DNA of 64,000 bases. It comes from Bacillus solitudinis (GTDB lineage: Bacteria; Bacillota; Bacilli; Bacillales; Bacillaceae_D). Shown in pieces: positions 37,887 to 45,925 of the stretch (positions within the stretch are counted from its first letter, which is position 1; each line of letters starts with the position of its first letter). The notes beneath the pieces were generated by a model, which did no database searches, was not told the origin of the DNA, and was given only the letters and a program-made list of their open reading frames with translations. Where the stretch lies: positions 859,325 through 923,324 of the forward strand of contig NZ_KZ454943.1 of the NCBI RefSeq assembly GCF_002797395.1. The letters are read 5' to 3'. The position numbers and the translations under genes were made by a program.

Positions 37887-37954
37887 ATTACGCAGCCCCT
37901 TTAGCCCTTCTTCCCTCTATTGTACCTTAATTCTTGATGTAAGTTTAACTCATA

Positions 37955-38821
37955 CTATATTTTTCTTATCAATTCCGCTATTGGGGTTTTAAGTTGTTTC
38001 TCTTGAAATAATGCATGTAATAATTCTTTTTCTTCTAATTGTAAAGACTCTTTAAAAGGGTGACGAATGAGAATTCGATGGACAACCCCTCTGCGAAAAA
38101 GCTTGACTGTATCTCTTACTGACAAGCTACCTTGTACTTTTATCGTTTTTTTGCAAAACGTGTGAGGCGTAGAAAAATGTTGCCTAGCCATAAGAAAGCG
38201 GATAAAACGGTAAGGCCTTTGTTTCCATTCCAGATAATTGGCAATAATTAAGAACCCTAGTACTACCCATAAATTTAAATGATACGGAAAAAACAATCCA
38301 CTTATCAAAACAAGAAGGAAAAGGATTGAAACAGACATCCACCATGAGATGACTAATGCCCTTTGATAAGGCCAGCAATAGGTACACCATAATTGAACGA
38401 GACGGCCACCATCCAAGGGCATGATTGGAAGTAAATTAAATATTAATATTGTGACGTTGTGCCAAATAAATACTTGGTGGTCAGTACTTGACCAAAATGA
38501 CGTCTCAACCATCAAAAAAGAAAGACCGATTAACCAGATATGTTGAATCGGCCCGGCAATTATAATAAAAAATTCTTCTCGGATTGGCCAGTTACCATGG
38601 TTCTCAACTTCAGCGACTCCACCAAACGGCAAGAGTTCAATTTTATGAATACGCCACTTAAAGTAATGAGCTACACCCGCATGCCCCATTTCATGAATAA
38701 AAACAATGAGAAACACCATGATGACTTCCCGAAAGTACCCTGTGATAATACCAACACTGAGAACAAACCAAAACAAAGGATTTATTTTAACCTTCTTTAA
38801 GAGAATCCACAGTTCACTCAA
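37955..38821 (-). CDS. spoIVFB: site-2 protease for pro-sigma-K, SpoIVFB
   Basis: This 288-residue polytopic metalloprotease of the M50 family has the zinc motif HEMGH at residues 43-47 and the third ligand in LLPIMPLDGGR. A cytoplasmic CBS-like tail (about 200-285, with LSVRDTVKLFRRGVVHRI) follows. SpoIVFB cleaves pro-SigK in the mother cell during sporulation and is held inactive by SpoIVFA. Its TTG start overlaps the end of spoIVFA by eight bases, so the two are translationally coupled. Confidence 0.93.
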   Translation of the reverse strand: MSELWILLKKVKINPLFWFVLSVGIITGYFREVIMVFLIVFIHEMGHAGVAHYFKWRIHKIELLPFGGVAEVENHGNWPIREEFFIIIAGPIQHIWLIGLSFLMVETSFWSSTDHQVFIWHNVTILIFNLLPIMPLDGGRLVQLWCTYCWPYQRALVISWWMSVSILFLLVLISGLFFPYHLNLWVVLGFLIIANYLEWKQRPYRFIRFLMARQHFSTPHTFCKKTIKVQGSLSVRDTVKLFRRGVVHRILIRHPFKESLQLEEKELLHALFQEKQLKTPIAELIRKI

Positions 38822-39608
38822 ACATAATCACATCACTTGGATCAACATACTCGTCACCCTTTTTTAACGCAAAATAGAAAACTCCTTTCTCTGCTTGACC
38901 GCTAGTCGATACAGTACCAATTTTATGACCCGATTTAATGTGGTCATACATATTAACCATTACTTCGTCTAGCATTCCATATATCGATTCTGTACCATCA
39001 GGATGTTGAACAATAACTGTTTTTGTAAGTCCTTGTTCACTTTGACCAACGGATGTTACGTGTCCACCTTTGACAGCTTCTACACCGGCTCCCTTGCCTG
39101 TTTCCACGAGAATTCCTTGACCATTTTGTTGAAAGTTCTCTACCACCGTTCCTCCTGAAGCAGGAACAGCATACACTAGCTCAGCCTCATTTTGCTCCTC
39201 AATATCACCTAATGCCACATCTTGGTTCATAGGAACGAGTGCAAGTGGTCGGCCAAATTGTTCTTCATACCAATTGGCCACAGTCGCAAATTGAAATTGC
39301 TGTTCATAAGCCCCTTTTACAAATTGACGAGCACTTTCGAATTGAGGAGATCCGTTTTGGTAAAGAATCGCAATCGCGAAAAATAAACATACAGCCAACA
39401 GTGTTCTCATAAGAAAGAAATCTGCTCCCTTTGGTTTAGGTTTCTCTTGTCGATTTATCGGTTGATAATAAACATCTGGTTCTTCTCTTTCTTCCTCATG
39501 ACGATTTATAAGCATTGGCACGGTACGCTCACGCTGCTTCACCTGATAATCGATTGTTCGTCGCCTTGATTCTAAACGTTTTCGAACTTTATTTATATCC
39601 TTAGACAT
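38814..39608 (-). CDS. spoIVFA: SpoIVFB inhibitor and scaffold SpoIVFA
   Basis: This 264-residue protein, the same length as B. subtilis SpoIVFA, has a charged cytoplasmic head (about 1-68) and one membrane helix (about 70-90). An extracytoplasmic M23/LytM-like domain follows (about 165-260, GGHVTSVGQSEQGLTKTVIV). The catalytic His pattern of active M23 peptidases is incomplete, which fits its scaffold and regulatory role. It is cleaved by SpoIVB to release SpoIVFB. The ATG at 39608 has GAGGAAGGGG upstream. Confidence 0.88.
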   Translation of the reverse strand: MSKDINKVRKRLESRRRTIDYQVKQRERTVPMLINRHEEEREEPDVYYQPINRQEKPKPKGADFFLMRTLLAVCLFFAIAILYQNGSPQFESARQFVKGAYEQQFQFATVANWYEEQFGRPLALVPMNQDVALGDIEEQNEAELVYAVPASGGTVVENFQQNGQGILVETGKGAGVEAVKGGHVTSVGQSEQGLTKTVIVQHPDGTESIYGMLDEVMVNMYDHIKSGHKIGTVSTSGQAEKGVFYFALKKGDEYVDPSDVIMFE

Positions 39609-39644
39609 ACGCTTCCCCTTCCTCTTCACCATCGTCTTACTCTA

Positions 39645-39674
39645 ACTATATGACTTGTCCGTTTTTGTTATGCC
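39645..39674 (-). promoter_or_regulatory. candidate SigE promoter of spoIVFA-spoIVFB
   Basis: On the minus strand GGCATAAC (39667-39674) and CATATAGT (39645-39652) are 14 bases apart, resembling the GCATANN / CATANNNT elements of mother-cell SigE promoters. It stands about 35 bases before spoIVFA. Confidence 0.55.
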
Positions 39675-39704
39675 ATAATGGGTATAGATGGTTAGGGGGA
39701 AATA

Positions 39705-40316
39705 ATGATGCACAAAAATGTACGAGGCGTTTTACTGGCTGGAGGTAAGTCCCAACGGTTCGGCTCTCCTAAAGCAATGGCTTTATTTCAAGGTAAACCT
39801 TATTATTCCTACAGTCTTGAAGCCCTCAAGAGTTGTAAACAAACAATAATTGTTAGTCATCCAAAATTAACCGCTCAGTTTTCTAGCTTAACTAAATTAG
39901 AAGTCATTGAAGACATTCCTCCTTATCAGGGCTGCGGACCACTTGCAGGATTACATTCTGCAATGAGTAGCTCAGCTGCAGAATGGTTTGCTACAGCACC
40001 TTGTGACACACCTATGATCCATCAAGTTATTTACGATACTCTTCTAGAACATATCCAAAATGGATACTCAGCTATCATTCCTATCGTTCATGGAAAAAGA
40101 CAGCCTCTTATGGGGCTTTACCATCGTTCATGTATGCCTATTATTAAGGACTTGTTGGATGAGGGACTCTATAGAGTAGGTACTCTATTTGAACGAGTCA
40201 AGACATCATTCATCGAGGATATTCGATTTGAGGAAAATAGTTACTGGTTTCTGAACATTAATGATGAAGGAGAACAACGTCATCTTGAAGAATTGTTTAA
40301 TAATAAAGAGTTGTAA
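39705..40316 (+). CDS. mobA: molybdenum cofactor guanylyltransferase MobA
   Basis: This 203-residue nucleotidyltransferase has the MobA signature LLAGGKSQRFGSPKAMALF. The residues after it (GPLAGLHSAMSS and FATAPCDTPMI) bind GTP and metal. It adds GMP to molybdopterin to make the bis-MGD cofactor. It is divergent from spoIVFA and in front of a yqkF-like gene. AGGGGG lies upstream. The other cofactor genes of the window lie 3-12 kb away. Confidence 0.92.
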   Translation: MMHKNVRGVLLAGGKSQRFGSPKAMALFQGKPYYSYSLEALKSCKQTIIVSHPKLTAQFSSLTKLEVIEDIPPYQGCGPLAGLHSAMSSSAAEWFATAPCDTPMIHQVIYDTLLEHIQNGYSAIIPIVHGKRQPLMGLYHRSCMPIIKDLLDEGLYRVGTLFERVKTSFIEDIRFEENSYWFLNINDEGEQRHLEELFNNKEL

Positions 40317-40330
40317 AGGAGAGATTACTC

Positions 40331-41248
40331 ATGGAAAACCGTAAATTAGGAAACTCTGATTTAGAAGTAAGTGTTGTAGGCCTTGGCTGCATGTCCATTG
40401 GCACAGAAAAAAATGTAGCAAAAAACATTCTTGATAAGGCACTTGATTTAGGTATTAATTACCTAGACACAGCTGATTTGTATGACCAAGGAGTAAACGA
40501 GGAATTAATCGGCGAGGTAATCAAGAGCAAACGCCAGGATATCGTTCTTGCTACAAAGGTTGGTAACAAGTTTGAAAAAGGTAAAGATGGTTGGACATGG
40601 GACCCCTCTAAATTACATATTAAACGTTCAGTTAAAGAAAGCCTACAGCGGCTACAAACAGATTATATTGATTTATACCAACTTCATGGTGGAACGATTG
40701 AAGATAACATTGATGAAACTATTGAAGCGTTTGAAGAGTTAAAACAAGAAGGACACATTCGCCAGTATGGCATTTCATCGATTCGACCTAATGTTATTCG
40801 GGAATATGTTGAACGTTCAACAATTGTAAGTGTCATGATGCAATATAGCCTTCTTGACCGCAGACCCGAAGAGTTATTTCCCTTTTTAGAAGAAAATAAC
40901 GTTAGCGTTGTCGCAAGGGGGCCTTTAGCAAAAGGTATTTTAACCGAACGCCCACTCCATGAAGGACCTAAAACCCTAAAAGAAAAAGGGTATCTAAGTT
41001 ATACGTTTGAAGAACTAAACCACGTCCAAGAAGCCTTAAAGCAAGCTGGTGGTGTACGCACATTGACGTCAAATGCACTACTCTATAATCTAGCTCATCC
41101 AGTCGTAGCGTCGGTGATTACAGGTGCTAGTAAGCCTGAACAAATTGCAGATAATGTTAAAGCCATCCAAGCTCTTAACCTTTCGCAAGATGAAATAACT
41201 GCTTTTAAAGAATTAACAAAAGCCCCATCCTATGAGCAACATCGTTAA
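40331..41248 (+). CDS. aldo/keto reductase, YqkF-like
   Basis: This 305-residue TIM-barrel NADPH oxidoreductase has the tetrad Asp (LDTADLYD with Tyr), Lys (LATKVG) and His (YQLHGG), plus a C-terminal coenzyme site near VITGASKPEQIADN. The sequence pattern is close to B. subtilis YqkF. The substrate is unknown. It follows mobA by 14 bases with AAAGGAGAG, so the two are probably cotranscribed. Confidence 0.88.
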   Translation: MENRKLGNSDLEVSVVGLGCMSIGTEKNVAKNILDKALDLGINYLDTADLYDQGVNEELIGEVIKSKRQDIVLATKVGNKFEKGKDGWTWDPSKLHIKRSVKESLQRLQTDYIDLYQLHGGTIEDNIDETIEAFEELKQEGHIRQYGISSIRPNVIREYVERSTIVSVMMQYSLLDRRPEELFPFLEENNVSVVARGPLAKGILTERPLHEGPKTLKEKGYLSYTFEELNHVQEALKQAGGVRTLTSNALLYNLAHPVVASVITGASKPEQIADNVKAIQALNLSQDEITAFKELTKAPSYEQHR

Positions 41249-41278
41249 GTTTAGAGGATTTAGAAAAAGATAAAGAGC

Positions 41279-41327
41279 AGAGGCCACTAAAAACAGTACA
41301 ACCCTTCCTTTTTTAGTGGCCTCTCGC
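41279..41327. terminator. bidirectional terminator, GGCCACT type
   Basis: AGAGGCCACTAAAAA and TTTTTTAGTGGCCTCT form a long stem between the convergent yqkF-like and DUF4023 genes. The GAGGCCACT arm also occurs in the repeat cluster near 19.23 and 19.4 kb. Confidence 0.85.
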
Positions 41328-41447
41328 TTAATGCTGCTTATTCGGTAGTTTATCGCTAGGATTTCCTTTACCTTGGCGTTTTTTGTTTTGTTCATCCTTC
41401 TTTTGCTTATCATGTAACTTTTCAACAAACTCATGTGTGTTATCCAT
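41328..41447 (-). CDS. DUF4023 family small protein
   Basis: This is a 39-residue hydrophilic peptide, MDNTHEFVEKLHDKQKKDEQ followed by NKKRQGKGNPSDKLPNKQH. The THEFVEKLH and PSDKLPNKQ parts are those of the DUF4023 family of very short Bacillus proteins of unknown function. AAGGAGG lies seven bases before the ATG and a terminator follows at once. A longer open frame on the same strand (41434-41213) is out of frame and spurious. Confidence 0.85.
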   Translation of the reverse strand: MDNTHEFVEKLHDKQKKDEQNKKRQGKGNPSDKLPNKQH

Positions 41448-41549
41448 TGCTTATCCTCCTTGATTTTCAGGTTACCTGTTACTTTAACCTATTAAGGAGG
41501 CATCCATGCATTAAACCACTACATTCCTTCATTCAAAAGCTGTTAATGG

Positions 41550-43070
41550 CTATTCCTTCTCTTGCTCATTTTCTCGAGTTTCAGCGTTATTGCCAGTAAC
41601 TTTCTCTTGCTTTTCTTCAACACTACTTGCTGCTACTTCTGACTTACTTTGACCGAAATCATTAATTTTTCCACGTGACACAAAACTCTCAAGCATTCCC
41701 TTTAAATCCATACCTGTACTTTCTTTCAAGCTTTCCTGAAGCCCAAGCATCGTTTTCGTCACATTGTTTGTAATTTTCGACGCCCCTCCACTTGAATCGG
41801 AACCGCCCATATCGATTACTTTCATGCTTTCAATTTTAGAAAGAGGTTGGGCAATTTCATGAGCATATTTAGGCAGCATATCGATAAACATTTCCAAAAT
41901 GGCTGCTTCGCCATACTTTTCCATCGCAGTGGCCATTAATTCTTTCGCCTCGGCCTCAGCCCGACCTCGTTCACGAATAACCTCTGCTTCAGCTAAGCCT
42001 TTTTCTTTCTCAATGGCTGTCTTTGTTTCACCATCAATTCGAGCTTTTGATGCCTCCGCTTCAGCCTTGGCCTTAATATCATACGCGTCTGAATCTGCTT
42101 GAGTTTTTCTACGCTTTTGTTCCTCAAGCTCCAATTCTACTTGTCTTTGCCGCTCTATATATTGTATTTTCATTTCTTCTTCTTTGACTTGTTGAGCTAG
42201 TCTAGCTTTTTCTAGTTCATATGATTGCTCTGATTTCGCTCGTGCTCTCTCAGTTTCTTCTTTTATTTGTGCTTCCTTAATATCCTTTTCTTTTTTCGAT
42301 TCAGCAATCGTCGTTAAGCGCTTATTCTCTTCATCTTGTGCTTCTTGATGGTTTTTTGCTTTATACATTCGGGTTTCTTTCTCAGCATCAGATTCTGCCA
42401 TGTCAGCCTTTTTACGAATTTCCGCAATTCGAGGGCGACCTAAATTATCTAAATAACCATTTTCTTCATCCGCATCCCTTAAATCGTCTAAACCAAATGA
42501 CGTAATTTTAAAGCCCATATTATCTAATTCTTGCTGGGCAATATCCTGGACCTCGTGGTTAAAGGACTCACGATCATTGTTAATTTGTTCCACGGTCATT
42601 TTCGATAAGATTGCTCTTAAATTTGTTCCTAAAACCTTCGATACTTCTTCTTCAATTTCATCCTGCTTTTTCCCTAAAAATTGCTCTGCATAGTTGGCAA
42701 TCCCAATTAACGTATCCGCAATTTTCACAGAGGTAAACGCATCCGCTATCACCGGGACCCCCTGTAAAGTGTAAACTTTTGGCGTAGTCAATTTAATTTG
42801 AAAAGAATTTAAATCAACTGGTGTGCATGTTTGGAATAGCTTCAAGCGCACACCACCACCACGAATAATTTTCAAACTTCTTCCGTTCTCATCAAAAAAG
42901 ATTCGTTTGTCTTCTTCTGGATCACCTAATTTAGGCCCGGTAATAATTAACGCTTGGTTGGAGCTTGCCGTCTTATACCGCTTCTTGAAAATAAAAAATC
43001 CTATACCGCCTACTATAAGTAAAATAAATAAAATAATTCCTGCCAGTATGAGTCCAATAATATTTATCAA
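41550..43070 (-). CDS. floT: flotillin-like membrane scaffold protein (FloT type)
   Basis: This 506-residue protein has an N-terminal membrane segment (about 5-28) and an SPFH/band 7 domain (about 35-210). A long flotillin coiled coil (about 215-400) is rich in Ala-Glu repeats (AEAEASKARIDG, AEVIRERGRAEAEAKELM), and a polar tail ends it. Flotillins organise functional membrane microdomains. In B. subtilis floT lies with yuaF (NfeD family), but no NfeD gene is adjacent here. The start is TTG with GGGGTG upstream. A SigW-type promoter lies 50 bases upstream. Confidence 0.92.
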   Translation of the reverse strand: MINIIGLILAGIILFILLIVGGIGFFIFKKRYKTASSNQALIITGPKLGDPEEDKRIFFDENGRSLKIIRGGGVRLKLFQTCTPVDLNSFQIKLTTPKVYTLQGVPVIADAFTSVKIADTLIGIANYAEQFLGKKQDEIEEEVSKVLGTNLRAILSKMTVEQINNDRESFNHEVQDIAQQELDNMGFKITSFGLDDLRDADEENGYLDNLGRPRIAEIRKKADMAESDAEKETRMYKAKNHQEAQDEENKRLTTIAESKKEKDIKEAQIKEETERARAKSEQSYELEKARLAQQVKEEEMKIQYIERQRQVELELEEQKRRKTQADSDAYDIKAKAEAEASKARIDGETKTAIEKEKGLAEAEVIRERGRAEAEAKELMATAMEKYGEAAILEMFIDMLPKYAHEIAQPLSKIESMKVIDMGGSDSSGGASKITNNVTKTMLGLQESLKESTGMDLKGMLESFVSRGKINDFGQSKSEVAASSVEEKQEKVTGNNAETRENEQEKE

Positions 43071-43119
43071 AATACATCACCCCTTATAAAAATTAGCACA
43101 TTGTGGCTATGTATATTCC

Positions 43120-43145
43120 TACGTATTATTGTAGAGGAAGTTTCA
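43120..43145 (-). promoter_or_regulatory. SigW-type ECF promoter of floT
   Basis: On the minus strand TGAAAC (43140-43145) and CGTA (43120-43123) are separated by exactly 16 bases, the consensus for SigW in Bacillus. floT of B. subtilis is a SigW target, which supports this reading. Confidence 0.85.
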
Positions 43146-43150
43146 TTTTT

Positions 43151-43194
43151 AAACAATAACATACTTTTTTTACACAAAAAGTATGTATTGTTTA
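43151..43194. repeat. inverted repeat upstream of the floT promoter
   Basis: AAACAATAACATACTTTTT and AAAAAGTATGTATTGTTT are near-perfect complements of 18-19 bases with one bulge and a short loop. The repeat begins six bases upstream of the -35 element. It could be an operator, a terminator of upstream transcription or a remnant of a mobile repeat. Confidence 0.7.
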
Positions 43195-43200
43195 AAAGAA

Positions 43201-43308
43201 AGGACTGTCCCAAAACATAAATAGATATGGCAATGGGCTCAGTACGCTACATTAACTTAAAGGGGTGTGACATAAGGTCCAAAACCGACCTTATGTCACA
43301 CCCCCCTT
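43201..43308. repeat. dispersed intergenic element, family A, copy 3, with terminator-like hairpin
   Basis: The left part, CTGTCCCAAAACATAA, then GGCAATGGGCTCAGTACGCTAC, parallels copies at 8.0 and 31.2 kb. The right part is a perfect 18-base stem, GGGGTGTGACATAAGGTC with GACCTTATGTCACACCCC (43262-43304). It follows the moaD stop and can terminate the mobB-moaE-moaD operon. Confidence 0.7.
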
Positions 43309-43355
43309 ATATTTATAGAGAACATTCGGCGGACACACTTCATTTTACTGTTTAA

Positions 43356-43589
43356 TTAACCACCGCTAACAGGTGGAATAAATGCAACAATATCACCTGA
43401 CTTTATATCCTGTTTAAGCTCTGCGTATTCCTCATTTACTGCCACCATGACATTGTCTAATAAAAGCCTAGGGTAGGTGGCATTAAGTAAGTTTTTCACA
43501 TCTAGCACTGTCCCTTTATCGAACTCTATTGACAGTTCTCTTTGACCTACGATTTCTTCCAAATCAGCAAACAATAACACTTGAATCAT
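43356..43589 (-). CDS. moaD: molybdopterin synthase sulfur carrier MoaD
   Basis: This 77-residue ubiquitin-fold protein ends in the required VSGG diglycine, whose C-terminal Gly carries thiocarboxylate for MPT synthase. FIPPVSGG and the preceding VNEEYA strand are typical. Its ATG overlaps the moaE stop as ATGA, so it is translated with MoaE, its partner subunit. Confidence 0.94.
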   Translation of the reverse strand: MIQVLLFADLEEIVGQRELSIEFDKGTVLDVKNLLNATYPRLLLDNVMVAVNEEYAELKQDIKSGDIVAFIPPVSGG

Positions 43590-44056
43590 TTCTCTCCCTC
43601 CAATTCAGGGGCACCTAAAGGATAAGCTGTGTTCTCAAGCTGATCACCAATCCACTTTTCACCGTCTTCCCAATGTTCCTTTTTCCAAATCGGAACTATC
43701 TCTTTAATTCTCTCAATTGCATAACGACTCGCTTCATATGAATCATTGCGATGTGGCGTTGAAACTGCAATACCAACTGCAATATCAGAGATTTCAAGTT
43801 TTCCAATTCGATGTGTGATGGCTACTCTTGCATCCGACCACTTTTCAATAATTTCATCACCAATTTGCTTTAACTTTTTTTCAGCCATAGACTCATAGGC
43901 TTCATACGCTAAATAAAGTGTCCGCTTACCTTTTGTTAGCTCGCGTACCGTCCCAATAAAAGTATTAATTGCTCCTGCATGAGGGTGAGTTACTTTCTTG
44001 ACAATAACTTCTATTGAAATCTCATCTTTTGTTATTTCAAACATTTTCTCACTCAT
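43586..44056 (-). CDS. moaE: molybdopterin synthase catalytic subunit MoaE
   Basis: This 156-residue MoaE contains HPHAGAINTFIGTVRELT and the late Lys/Glu-rich active region RIKEIVPIWKKEHWEDGEKW. It makes molybdopterin from cyclic pyranopterin with MoaD as sulfur donor. The ATG at 44056 has GGGAGG upstream and overlaps the mobB end. Confidence 0.94.
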   Translation of the reverse strand: MSEKMFEITKDEISIEVIVKKVTHPHAGAINTFIGTVRELTKGKRTLYLAYEAYESMAEKKLKQIGDEIIEKWSDARVAITHRIGKLEISDIAVGIAVSTPHRNDSYEASRYAIERIKEIVPIWKKEHWEDGEKWIGDQLENTAYPLGAPELEGEK

Positions 44057-44568
44057 ACTTGTTCCTCCCACTGATCAAATAACCACATGGCAATTTGTTC
44101 AACTTCATTGATGCCAAATACGCTCCCCTTAAATTCAACGGGGACATGTAAGCCATCCCACACGACAAGTGCTTTGATATTCGTTACTTCATTTATTAAC
44201 ACCATGTCCGCTTGCTTTCGAACAATCGCAATCTTTAAATAATTTTCTTGCTTATAGCCTTCGATTACTACGGCATCAAGGTTCAGCTGTTTATAAAATA
44301 ATAATATATCTTCAACTTGCCATGTCACTTGACTGGTCACTTGTAGCTGTAATGTCTTATTAGCGACCACAGCACTGCCTATTGCTCCAGCTTCCCGGTG
44401 GCGCCATGAGTCTTTCCCAGTATCAAGTACGGTTAAATTTTTGCCATGGCCATGGTGCTTTATCGTAGCAACCCGTTTATTTTGTTTATCTGCACGTTCA
44501 AGAAGGTTCTCTACTAATGACGTCTTCCCACTGTTACTGAAGCCAATAATTTGCCAAACATTTCTCAT
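44053..44568 (-). CDS. mobB: molybdopterin-guanine dinucleotide biosynthesis protein MobB
   Basis: This 171-residue P-loop protein has a Walker A-like IIGFSNSGKTSLVENLL at the start and VVIEGYKQE in the middle. MobB supports guanine-dinucleotide cofactor formation with MobA. Its ATG overlaps the moeA stop in an ATGA arrangement, so it is coupled to moeA. Confidence 0.92.
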   Translation of the reverse strand: MRNVWQIIGFSNSGKTSLVENLLERADKQNKRVATIKHHGHGKNLTVLDTGKDSWRHREAGAIGSAVVANKTLQLQVTSQVTWQVEDILLFYKQLNLDAVVIEGYKQENYLKIAIVRKQADMVLINEVTNIKALVVWDGLHVPVEFKGSVFGINEVEQIAMWLFDQWEEQV

Positions 44569-45833
44569 TCATTCCACATCCAAGCGCTTCCTTCACCGTT
44601 CAATAACAGGACATCAACTCGCATCCCAGCTTCGTAGCCACGGGTTCCACCTGGTAAGATTATTAGTGCATTCGCATCCGCAAGAGAGGTAACAACACCT
44701 GACTTGTCTAAGCCCGTTGGAATAACGTGCAAGCAGCCATGTTCAAAATAGGTTCGACTTCGGACAAAACGAGTAAATGGATTCGGCTTTGGAAAGTCCT
44801 GTGCTAACAAAGCCTTCTCTCTTTGTAAATGTGGTTTCTCACTAGAAAAACTAGTGAGTATTAGGGGTCGAACCAATAATTCACAGCCAACAAAACAGGC
44901 TGAGGGGTTTCCTGATAATCCGAACAATAAGGTTCCATCTAATTCAGCAACTGTTGTCACACTACCCGGACGTTGAGCAATTTTATTAAACAATACATTC
45001 GCACCAAGCTTCTTGTATATCGCTGGCAAATAATCATAATCACCAACAGAGACACCACCTGTTGTAATTAAAAGGTCTACTTTTTCTAAAGCAGATGAGA
45101 TTGCTTCGTAACATTGCTCAAAATCATCAACGAGTTTTCCTAAGTAGATGGGCTCTGCTCCCATTTGATTTAACTCGGAGGCAACCATATAGGCATTGCT
45201 ATTCCGAATTTTTCCAGGCTCTAGTGGGTCCGCTACATCAAGTAACTCAGTACCTGTTGCAAAAATGCCCACCTTAGGTTTTTTAAAAACTGGAACCTGT
45301 GCATACCCAAATGTAGCGAGTAATGCCTTCACACCGGCATCAATTTGACGACCCTTTGCTACAAGCGCCGTCCCTTTTATCGTATCTTCCCCTTGGAAGG
45401 AAATATTATCTCCTTTTTGGAAGGTACGTGTTATATCAATAAACGCCTGTCCATCCTTTTTATGCTCCTTCGTCAGTTCAAACATAACAATCGCGTCTGT
45501 ACCTGTTGGAATTTGCGCGCCAGTCATAATTCGAATTGCTTCCCCTTGTTGCGGGATTCTTTTTGCAACAGAACCTGCACCGATTTCTTCTATAATTTTC
45601 AGGGTTATAGGATTCTCACGTGTTGCCTTCGTCGTGTCCTCAGAACGGACCGCAAAGCCATCGAGTGGCGATTTATCAAATGGTGGTACATCGTGGTCTG
45701 CCTTTAATTCCGTAGCTAAATAACGACCGTCACAATATTCAATTGGGACAAGTTCTTTCTCTGCATGTTGACTATGGTTGAGGACTGCCTTTACAGCCTC
45801 AGCTACTGATATTGGTTTCCTGTGTTCGACCAA
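44565..45833 (-). CDS. moeA: molybdopterin molybdenumtransferase MoeA
   Basis: This protein of about 422 residues has the MoeA N-terminal domain (DHDVPPFDKSPLDGFAVR and MTGAQIPTGTDAIV). A central MogA-like nucleotide domain follows (GIFATGTELLD, TTGGVSVGDYDYL, FGLSGNPSACFV), then a C-terminal beta barrel. It inserts molybdate into adenylylated molybdopterin. A TTG at 45833 is chosen because GAGGTGG lies five bases upstream and MVEHRKPI aligns with B. subtilis MoeA. It is the first gene of moeA-mobB-moaE-moaD. Confidence 0.94.
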   Translation of the reverse strand: MVEHRKPISVAEAVKAVLNHSQHAEKELVPIEYCDGRYLATELKADHDVPPFDKSPLDGFAVRSEDTTKATRENPITLKIIEEIGAGSVAKRIPQQGEAIRIMTGAQIPTGTDAIVMFELTKEHKKDGQAFIDITRTFQKGDNISFQGEDTIKGTALVAKGRQIDAGVKALLATFGYAQVPVFKKPKVGIFATGTELLDVADPLEPGKIRNSNAYMVASELNQMGAEPIYLGKLVDDFEQCYEAISSALEKVDLLITTGGVSVGDYDYLPAIYKKLGANVLFNKIAQRPGSVTTVAELDGTLLFGLSGNPSACFVGCELLVRPLILTSFSSEKPHLQREKALLAQDFPKPNPFTRFVRSRTYFEHGCLHVIPTGLDKSGVVTSLADANALIILPGGTRGYEAGMRVDVLLLNGEGSAWMWNE

Positions 45834-45925
45834 GTCATCCACCTCAATTCTCGTGTAAATAGGTTCTCATTATACGGGATTCTTGATTAAAAAGACAGCG
45901 AAGTGTTAAGTTAACTTACATTTAT

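Noticed and set aside
41213-41434. 73-codon open frame on the minus strand
   Set aside because: It overlaps the DUF4023 gene in another frame, has no ribosome binding site, and its sequence is unlike any family.
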